A DNA stretch of 64,000 bases from Gari tellinella. Lineage: Eukaryota; Mollusca; Bivalvia; Cardiida; Psammobiidae. The translations under genes were made by a program, and so were the position numbers. The notes under the pieces were generated by a model, which made no database searches, was not told the DNA's origin, and worked only from the letters and a program-made list of their open reading frames with translations. The stretch covers positions 22,598,479 to 22,662,478 of the forward strand of contig OV277861.1 in assembly GCA_922989275.2 (NCBI GenBank). Reading direction: 5' to 3'. This document shows positions 55,882-64,000 of this stretch, one piece after another; the stretch's first letter is position 1; each line of letters starts with the position of its first letter.

Positions 55882-58400
55882 TATATCCGCTGATCAACAA
55901 TATAAGATAAACTAAAAGAGTTGAAAGTCTTCGAGATAGGTAAAGTGTTTTTGCATCGGTAGCCAGAATATCTAGTTAAGTGAGATTTGAAACATTTCAT
56001 GGTACCTTAACTACAGACATCGAATCTGAATCATACAGGCAAACCTCTATATCTCGAGCTTAAGTCGAACTGGCCTGTCTTTCCTCAGTTAATTTCGACA
56101 ACTCGGGCTCAGCTAATAGCAAAAAACGGTATCCTATAGTCACAACCAGACTAAGTCACATTTTTACTTTTAAATACAAATACTTTCGACAGGTTTAAGA
56201 AATAATCAACAGAGGCTGGAAACAATACTGCACACAATGACAACAAGCAATGCAAGGGCAATCATTCTGACATGATACCAAAGACTCCTGAGACAATGTT
56301 AGCTAAGACGTCTCTAATTTGGAGATGATTTGCAAGTTTGATTTGTTCAGTCGCTGGACAGTTGACCGAACGACATTTTATGTACGTCAGAATGACCGTT
56401 AACTGCGTCTGTGCATATGAAACTCGAATACATACACATCAGCAGTTGACTGTGCGATACAGGGTGATGTATTCAGCTCGAGACGGTTTAAACGGAAAAA
56501 GTCGATCTGACGAGCGCCTTTAGCGCGAGTTTGATGGTTGTTTTTGTCAGAATTGTCGAGAGCTGAATACAACACACTGTAGTGTGCTTATAATTGGTGA
56601 TGTGTTTATTAGATGCATTGAATACACACCAAAACAACTAAATAATTGTTTAAATCATTTTATATCCAGAAACATTAGTTATTTGAAGCAGAACAAGATA
56701 GTGTTATGCCACAAAGAATAACGTGGACTTTCTAAATGTACTAAATGACGCCATGCTAAATTTGAAAACGAGGTTGGAGGAAAATACAAGGTGGACGATA
56801 CAAGGTGGCTGATACAGACTCTTGTATTTTACTGTGCAGATACAGGCGGAATCGCTCGATATCATAAGAAGGCATATAATAAATCTGTATATCAAACATA
56901 ACTACTTTTTATTAGATAATTTGCAATTTCAATTATTTCTATGACTTTTCAAGATTGCTAACATGGCGAATAAATTGGATTTTAGATCAACATGAAAAAA
57001 GAACACCGTTTTTTCAACACCATGCACTGTGCATTGCTACAAAACTTAAATTAAATACGTCTGGTAAAATGTCACCCTTTACCTTATAGAAGCGCCTTAT
57101 AGCGCATTTCATTTTATCCTCCGCGGAAGAAAATAATTCCAACATATACAGTCATAAATATGCTTAATTATATCAGGTGGTAACTTAAAGCAGGCTGAAA
57201 GTAAAGCAGAATGCTACAAATGCAACTATCATAAAACAATAGCAGCATATCATTGCTTAAATCTTTTACTGCCACTGGCGTCAAAGGCGACTTTGCAAAC
57301 AGCCGTAACAAGTTGCGGCGTCTGATCAGGATCAAAACTGTTTGACACTCGTATCGACATTTCTTCAATCAAATTAGCCCAAAATCTGACTTTAAGAATA
57401 TTGCAGACGACACTACCAATGCAGACGATATCTTGGCGGTAAGAGGGTTAAAGCAGACGATAAAACTTGGCAGCGAAAGATTTATTGTAAGCAAGACATT
57501 TATAACATATGCCCCCTGAAGTGAACAGAGTTCGAGTTGTGTTGAGGTACAGTGAGTGTTTACTATAAAGGATGGCAACAAATAAGTGCAGTTATGTTGT
57601 TTAAGGTCTTAGATGGGTAATGCTTATCGAAACAAATCCGCAAAAACTATACACCATCTCATTCAGTATCCAATTCTACATCATTTTCCAGAGTTAAAAG
57701 ACTTTGCACCACCTATAACTGAAATTATGGATATTTTTGTCTTGTTACCCTACTTTTCAAAAAACGCCCTGAAATGACTACCCCTCTTTTTTCTTTCCGA
57801 GGATAAAAAATTACAAATATTAATAAAAACATCAAAATTTAGTCATGCATTTATACCTAAGACATTGCTTTGGAACAAATAAGATTAGCCGAAATCATCG
57901 TCCTGAAATCATCATCATGTCATCTTATAGTGTCTCATCATTTATATGGGCGCTTGTTTTGCAGATCCTGGTACAATTAGCTCTTCATTGGCAGACTCAA
58001 TAATTTTTTACCGTCCGCACAATAGTTATGATCCACTAAAATGTTTCCTCCAGCCACTCGTCGATTTTGGCTCGATTTCTCACCTCCATTTGGTAAATAA
58101 CAAAACAGAACAGAACATTCTTTTATTTCTCACAGTTTACACATATTTTGTACCAAATACAGATCAATGATTTCATATAAAAGGTTGACATGTTTTAAAG
58201 ACAGGAGAAATGTGGTTTTGATATCAGGAGCGTTAGCTCCTAATTAGATACAGCAATAACAACAAGTAAAGTTAATGGGGGTGGGGGGGGGGGGGGGGCG
58301 GGGTGAGCGAAAGGCGCAACAACCAAAGCAACGAAAAAATTAGCTTTTAGGGAAAGTCAAATTTGGGACAAAGATACGGTATTTATATCATAGAATCTTC
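55882..58400. other. No gene recognised; decayed MITE at ~57072-57450
   Basis: Short frames only. 57072-57215 has the left part of the subtype at 53543 (ACCCTTTACCTTATAGAAGCGCC, then AAGCAGGCTGAAAG). 57295-57344 has a half palindrome (GCGGCGTCTGATCAGGATCAAAACTGTTTG), followed by GCAGACGATATC and GAGGGTTAA. A partial SINE-like match is near 57885-57935. Confidence 0.55.
58277..58303. repeat. G-rich run
   Basis: About 26 bases with only one T and one C among G residues. It could form a G-quadruplex. The run length may be unreliable in assembly. Confidence 0.9.
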
Positions 58401-58405
58401 TTATC

Positions 58406-58862
58406 GAAGGATGCATAAAGCAAACAAAAACCTGTATGAATAATTTTATGTTTAATTAGATGAATATGGCCAATATTTGGCTGCGGCTTTCATTTACATA
58501 CATGAACCGGGTCGCCGCAACAGTACATGGCAGACCCCAAAAAGCACAAATAGCTTCATCAAAGCCCTTAGCAAAGTGGGCAACACATAATGTCAATTGT
58601 TCATCAAAGCCCTTAGCAAAGTGGGCAACACATAATATCAATTGTTCATCATAGCCCTTAGCAACGTGGGCATCACAAAATCTTAACAAAATGGGCAATA
58701 TATTATTTATATTCACAACCAAAGTTCCAATACAATGTTAGCAATTAACTGAGACTGGACTTCTGAGGCGACGTGATCCTACAGAAGGCAGTCCATGAAG
58801 ATACAAACATTGATTATTTATAAAATCTTGTTTATGAAACTGTAATCTTTTCGCATCCGCCA
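58406..58862. repeat. 457-bp direct repeat, copy 1
   Basis: Begins GAAGGATGCATAAAGC and ends TCGCATCCGCCA, with a constant 1538-bp offset from 59944-60400. Very few substitutions. Inside are 45-bp tandem units (58558-58602, 58603-58647, third partial), each with CAAAGCCCTTAGCAAAGTGG. Confidence 0.93.
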
Positions 58863-59943
58863 GTTCATAAAATGATAGGCATTAGAAGCGACACTAACCA
58901 AAGCCAACCAACTCATGACCTGGCGGAACCATTGACATGGAACTGATAATACACACACAGTATCCTAAGCCCATATAATTCCACAGAATGTCAAATAGCC
59001 CACTGGCAATAATGCAAAATCCAAATGAAAGCCGCGCCGATGGTAGTCTGAAGATGGTATGGAAGGTCAGCTGAAACTGGCACCAAGAGATGGAACATGC
59101 TGAGCCTGTAAAACAAAACAAACTAGGCAGCAGCAAGTGTACCAATTGTCAGAGTTGTACCCCAAAAAGCAGAGTCAAATAAGGAATTCAACAGATATTC
59201 AAAACTGATCATGTTAGGATTTATATGAAAACACATATTCATGTTAAGATTTATACACAAGTACAGACTGAATCAAAGCAAGTGATCTATTAAGGTCATA
59301 CAATTCAGATGACAAAGTGAAATAAGACTCTGCATATTCAGGTTAAAGACATCAAGCCAGTCCATTCATTGATTCACCCCCCATTATATTCACTAGGTGC
59401 CAAAATACAGGTAGATCATGACAAAATTGTGGAGGTAACGGTTCAGCTATCTGAAGCTTTGAATAGAGGCCCTTACATAATAGATCTCAATAGGTTTTAC
59501 AATGGGTTTTACTAACCAATCTATCAAATATTAGGTGCGGGCCTCACATGAGACGCCTGAATGATTCTTTGCCTAGACGCTACCACCGTTAGTGCATGCT
59601 CTCCATGCTTTGACCAAACTATCTATGGGGGTAGGTGTTACCACCCAAGCTTGGTCATGTGATGTCTTTAAACAAAACACACAAATTTGCATATAATGTC
59701 ACATCAAATAGAACAAAATAATTGGGTTGTAGAAGGGGCACACATTTGCATATGTTGTCACATAAAATATAACGAAGAAAGGGTTGTGGAGGGAGGGTTT
59801 TACCGAAAAGATGTCCGCGATTTTGTTCAATGATATGTAGGTCACTTAAGTGTGCTTATAATATCAGCTGAATCGTTAGAATTACCTGTGCACCTCGATA
59901 AACGGTGGATACTTATCATATGCATTCTGTATCCACTATTATG
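58863..59943. other. Spacer between direct repeats
   Basis: 1081 bp. A - strand frame of 83 codons (59145-58894) is hydrophobic but matches no domain I know. The rest shows no gene. If the flanking repeats are terminal repeats, this could be transposon interior. Confidence 0.5.
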
Positions 59944-60400
59944 GAAGGATGCATAAAGCAAACAAAAACCTGTATGAATAATTTTATGTTTAATTAGATG
60001 AATATGGCCAATATTTGGCTGCGGCTTTCATTTACATACATGAACCGGGTCGCCGCAACAGTACATGGCAGACCCCAAAAAGCACAAATAGCTTCATCAA
60101 AGCCCTTAGCAAAGTGGGCAACACATAATGTCAATTGTTCATCAAAGCCCTTAGCAAAGTGGGCAACACATAATATCAATTGTTCATCATAGCCCTTAGC
60201 AACGTGGGCATTACAAAATCTTAACAAAATGGGCAACATATTATTTATAGTCACAACCAAAGTTCCAATACAATATTAGCAATTAACTGAGACAGGACTT
60301 CTGAGGCGACGTGATCCTACAGAAGGCAGTCCATGAAGATACAAACATTGATTATTTATAAAATCTTGTTTATGAAACTGTAATCTTTTCGCATCCGCCA
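59944..60400. repeat. 457-bp direct repeat, copy 2
   Basis: Near-identical to 58406-58862. It ends ~130 bp from the 3' end of the recombinase/SGNH remnant, in an arrangement that could reflect terminal or split repeats of that element. Confidence 0.93.
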
Positions 60401-60526
60401 ACTGGTCTGGGGAACTGCAGCAAAAACCCGGACCACCGCCAAAACAATTGGCCATGCGAAAAGAACACAGTGAAAGTCCGCAGCCAAATCAACGCACCTA
60501 CCAAACCCTAGTATGCGGCATATAAG

Positions 60527-61369
60527 TTATTTTCTCATTTTAAGCGTTATTGAGAGCATGGCATGGGAAAGAGTGTCGAGGAAAACGGAATTCCCAAACC
60601 CGGAGATGTGAACTCCATCACTTAAATAAAGATCTGTAGTCACCGTCTGCAGATTTGGATGTTTGAGATAAGTGCCATGCATCTTACAAAATTGACAAGC
60701 TGCATGCTTATTGACCCTTTTCCTAGACAAATTGAGTAGCCTACTCGGGCATGTCACGGAATGGCCCTTATGGCGCCACACACTCCGGTACAAAATTTGT
60801 GACCAGACAATATGAGTGTTCCTAAAGTTCTGCGCAAGATATGCCACTAGGGCCGATATCATCTCGCGTAGCCTCTTTACTGGGAAACGGCCAAAGTCAT
60901 TTCCCCCACAGTGAATGACTAATATATGTAACCAGACAATATGAGTGTTCCTAAAGTTCTGCGCAAGATATGCCACTAGGGCCGATATCATCTCGCGTAG
61001 CCTCTTTACTGGGAAACGGCCAAAGTCATTTCCCCCACAGTGAATGACTAATATATGTAACCAGACAATATGAGTGTTCCTAAAGTTCTGCGCATTATAT
61101 GCCACTAAGTCCGATATCATCTCGCGTAGCCTCTTCACTGGGAAACGGCCAATGTCATTTCACCCACAGTGAAGGACTAATATATGTGGAGGCTCATTCA
61201 CCTGAAGCAGCAGATGAAGCTTATGTCTTAATCCTATCAACCCTAAGCCACTATATCCTTGCCATCAGATGTGGATATTCTTGGAAGCCAGACCCAAATG
61301 CGACCCATCTTGTCTTGACCTCGCCGTAAAGAAAGCCTGTTTAATAATTGAGGAACCCACACACCAGAC
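60527..61369 (-). pseudogene. SGNH-hydrolase-like domain of a transposon, with triplication and two stops
   Basis: Continues in the same frame from the recombinase part. Block I is VWCVGSSIIKQAF (Ser nucleophile region), then WQGYSGLGL, then HILVLHCG.ND (block III GGND), and DGVHISGFGNS near the C-terminus (block V Asp-x-x-His). TGA codons at 61265-61267 and 61160-61162 interrupt it; the second replaces the first Gly-Gly of GGND in the first repeat unit. SGNH esterase-like domains are known in tyrosine-recombinase retrotransposons of the Ngaro/DIRS type and in some other mobile elements. The domain is decayed here, and host function is unlikely. Confidence 0.75.
60802..61188. repeat. 129-bp in-frame triplication inside the SGNH domain
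   Basis: ACCAGACAATATGAGTGTTC recurs at 60802, 60931 and 61060. 129 bp is 43 codons, so the frame is kept. The unit encodes IHCGGNDFGRFPVKRLREMI plus NFRNTHIVW. Units 1 and 2 on the + strand are almost identical; the third (61060-61188) has several changes, including the TGA. Confidence 0.95.
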
Positions 61370-61888
61370 AGAACTCCAGCGACCTGCCATCTGTATTGCT
61401 TCAGAAGAAAAACCTAATTTTGCCATGGTTGTAGCAGCACCGATTCTAAAGGAATGGGACTTGAAATTCTTCTCATATAACCCTAGGGACTTAATTGCTT
61501 TTTGTAGGATGGCAGTAAACTGATAGCGAGTGAGTGGTTTACCACCAAAATGAATGAATAGCATGCCCTTGACATTTGGACGGACAGATAAATACTCTTG
61601 TAAAAGTTTGACTGGACAAACTTGACTGGCGACGCCTTGAATGACTATCTTATGACCCCGGCCAGTCTGATCTGTCTTAGAAAAGCGAGGATTTATATTG
61701 ATAACACGACAGTCTGTATTTATCTGAATGTCCCCTAAGCCTAGAGGAGAATGAGGATTGAGTTTGGAAGAGAGTGTCAATTCACCTACTCTGCAAAACC
61801 CAAAGAACGCAAGTGAATAAGCTGCTGCAAATAGCATTTGAAAAAATGACTGGAAGTTTAGCAAGCACCTTATGCCATATTTGATACA
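61370..61888 (-). pseudogene. Tyrosine recombinase, C-terminal half, truncated
   Basis: Open on the - strand from 61888 (after a TGA at 61889-61891). It shows FCRVGELTLSS with the first catalytic Arg, SKTDQTGRG with the beta-hairpin Lys, HSFRIGAATT with the His-x-x-Arg pair, and IQMAGRWSS with the Trp that often takes the fourth position. The catalytic Tyr segment expected next is absent: the frame passes directly into the SGNH block I. No N-terminal domain is found upstream, where sequence changes to AT-rich DNA and a half palindrome (61931-61959). Best fit is a Ngaro/DIRS- or Crypton-type element. It should be catalytically dead. Confidence 0.82.
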
Positions 61889-62267
61889 TCAATTAAGGAG
61901 TGTTAAGTTAGGGGGTTTTGTTTTAGGTTTGCAGCGTCTGATCAGGATCTTAACTGTTTTCAATTACCCATTTAGTGAATTCGGGTTGTCACAGTGGAGG
62001 TGTTAAGTACATGTCTGCCAGGAATTTCCTGAACAAGATTAAGGTGGCCTGAACATATTTCATGACATTTGGCAATCTCAAAATAAAGCAACACATTATG
62101 TATGATAATACCGGATTAGATAGTAAAAATATATGCTCTGGGCAAGAGTATTCAAGGTCAATGCCGTATTGAGCTGAAAGGTATGTAAAACTCCTCCATC
62201 TAAAGATATTTGGCAATTATTTGCACTCACCAGGTTCGGAAATTGTAGATGCTATGGTAAAGGAGTT

Positions 62268-62530
62268 GTCCTCAGTGCAAGATTTTTCAATTATCAAGGT
62301 CAAAATGGAAGGTCAAAAAATACCTAAAAGAGGTCAAAGGTCAAGGTCAACTTGCCAGAAAGAGGTACATGGCACTCAGCTATCCAAAAATGTACCCACA
62401 TCCAATATTTGGTTATTGTAAATAGCATCATATAAAAGTAATGGTTTAGGACAAGGATTTCAATAATCAAGGTCAGAGGTCAAGGTCAAAACAAGATTTT
62501 TCAATTATCAATGTCAGGGTCAAATTAACC
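62268..62530 (+). repeat. AAGGTCA-rich degenerate tandem sequence
   Basis: Repeated TCAAGGTCAAAATGG, GAGGTCAAAGGTCAAGG and ATCAAGGTCAGAGGTCAAGG motifs separated by ATTTTTCAATTATCAA. Similar AGGTCA-rich satellite fragments are common in bivalve DNA. Confidence 0.7.
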
Positions 62531-63100
62531 TGAAACTGGTAATCGCAATATGTATCCACATACCAGATATGGTTATCCTACATGACAAAATACTAGTGTT
62601 GGGAAGCGGACGGGAAATCACAATCAATATTCAAAAACACTACACCGATTGATAATTGATTTATTCAATTATGTAACGGGTTTAAAGAAGGTTACCAGTA
62701 CAATTTGTTTCTTTAGTACCATCACATTTATGCCAAGAGTTTACCCTTAGCTGGTTAATTTAGAATCTTGTACCAAATCTATTGAAAATTGTAGCTTTAA
62801 ATTAAATTGCTTAATATTACAACCCTCTAAAATGACCATTCAAAGATTCGATAAATCTAAAAGGAATTAACAACCGGACGGCATGAAGTTGACATACACC
62901 TATTTATATAAAGTATATACAAATAATAGATGAGTGAGTATCAAGCAAATGATAAACATCCCTGAATTCACCATAACCAAACACAAAATGCTCGAACAAA
63001 CGTCTAGATTACTTGTATTCTTGGACGCTTGCCAGACATAAATGCTTTTGTTAAAGTTTTATTATGACAAGAACAAAAGAAATATTTTGAATTTGTTTTT

Positions 63101-63244
63101 GAAATTATAGAAACTATCGATTATGAAAAAGTAAAGTTCGAATTATTTACTCTATCAGTAAAATTTTTATTTGAAATTATAGAAACTATCGATTATGAAA
63201 AAGTAAAGTTCGAATGTTTTACTCTATCAGTAATCTCAAACCGA
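63101..63244. repeat. 72-bp direct tandem duplication
   Basis: GAAATTATAGAAACTATCGA starts at 63101 and again at 63173; the two units differ at only a few positions. Confidence 0.88.
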
Positions 63245-64000
63245 TTAGTGTTCGATAGTTTGAGACAATCGAAACAACACTTATAGTACAGAAATATATG
63301 AAAAGAGATGTTCTGTACAAATGGACAAATGGATGGACGAATAGACAGACAGATGGGATGGACCGACAAACCAACAGAAAAATTGTTTCCGATATACCCC
63401 CTAATACCTAGTGGGGTATATTAATGTCTCAATTCAAATCAATTGTTGAAAACAAACCAACAAACAAATATTAAGCACTGTTTTGCAGACTTGGATTGCT
63501 TTATTGGCAGAGAAATAAAGACTGGGTTTTGAGGCAAAAAATATCATTATGTCAATTTTAGTTTGTCATCAATTTTTCTTTCAACATTGTAGATCTTGTT
63601 CTACTTTAACAACAAGTTTAAACCTCAAAAACATTACCTGGCCTCTGTCTGTCGGTGTTCGGCTCCACCTGTTTACATACTTACATAGGCAAAACCCCCA
63701 GTGAACCATCGCCCTAATAGACATGTCACATGTGTGTTTAGGGCCTACTAACGGACGGCCTGGGCTACAACAGACACCTGGCTAGGTTTCAGGCTTCGTC
63801 CTGTATGTACCATAACCATGACTTGCCATCACAGAATTAAGGATTGGAGACTTGGGCAACAACATGGAAAACAAAACAAGAAACAGCATAAGTGATGTTC
63901 TCAATTGAAAATAACATCATAAATGTTACATACGTCGTGTGCTGACGTCATAATAGACAATAAACTTACTCGCTGACACCTAAACCATAGCGCTGAGACT

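Larger units (their letters stand above)
61960..64000. other. No gene recognised
   Basis: Contains the AAGGTCA-rich stretch (62268-62530), a 72-bp tandem duplication (63101-63244), a short run of GGATGGAC/GACAGACAG units near 63330-63370, and AT-rich DNA with only short frames. Confidence 0.5.

Noticed and set aside
58460..58654. 64-codon frame repeated at 59998
   Set aside because: Identical because of the 457-bp direct repeat; low-complexity 45-bp units, no domain.
62268..62530. AGGTCA motifs as a nuclear-receptor response element cluster
   Set aside because: Motifs are part of a degenerate tandem sequence with no nearby gene; such AGGTCA-rich repeats are common in bivalves.

Overview
The window looks like nuclear DNA of a bivalve mollusc. 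It is AT-rich, has split genes with GT-AG introns, is crowded with short palindromic and terminal-inverted-repeat elements, and carries a lineage-expanded family of Cys-loop (nicotinic-receptor-like) ligand-gated ion channel genes. Species cannot be fixed from the sequence; a heterodont such as Dreissena or a relative is a guess.

Coding content is one gene family. Six genes share one two-exon architecture. A ~160-bp exon 1 encodes the signal peptide and the N-terminal helix. A phase-0 intron of 1.1-3.8 kb follows. A ~1.1-kb exon 2 encodes the rest of the extracellular domain, the Cys-loop, M1-M4 and the intracellular loop. Gene 1 (2319-7401), gene 2 (9989-12980), gene 4 (38619-41097), gene 5 (43180-46182) and gene 6 (50153-53543) are on the + strand. 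Gene 3 (26875-24493) is on the - strand and carries one in-frame TGA. A broken partial copy of gene 6 follows it at 53839-54477. All lack the adjacent loop-C cysteines of alpha subunits and the loop-B tryptophan of classical acetylcholine receptors, so they look like orphan, probably cation-selective channel subunits.

Large-scale layout: positions 1-18.1 kb (genes 1 and 2) are repeated at 29.2-47.1 kb (genes 4 and 5), interrupted by copy-specific insertions. Copy 1 gained blocks at about 4.4-5.7, 8.36-8.87, 13.0-13.24 and 13.56-17.65 kb. Copy 2 gained a 7.1-kb stack of TTAA-flanked elements (29.94-37.04 kb) and a 143-bp palindrome in gene 4's intron. Between the copies lie the inverted gene 3 and a TTAA element whose empty site survives in gene 6's intron.

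The repeat landscape is unusual. Nearly thirty copies of a ~65-bp near-perfect palindrome (arms of the AAACAGTTTGGATCC type, centre GCGTTACGC) are embedded in several MITE families. The commonest family has ACCCTTT...AAAGGGT ends and a TA target duplication. One such insertion supplies the third base of gene 6's stop codon.

The right end (58.4-61.9 kb) carries a decayed transposon gene on the - strand: the C-terminal half of a tyrosine recombinase fused to an SGNH-hydrolase domain containing an in-frame 129-bp triplication. It is followed by 457-bp direct repeats. No gene was recognised from 61.9 to 64 kb.
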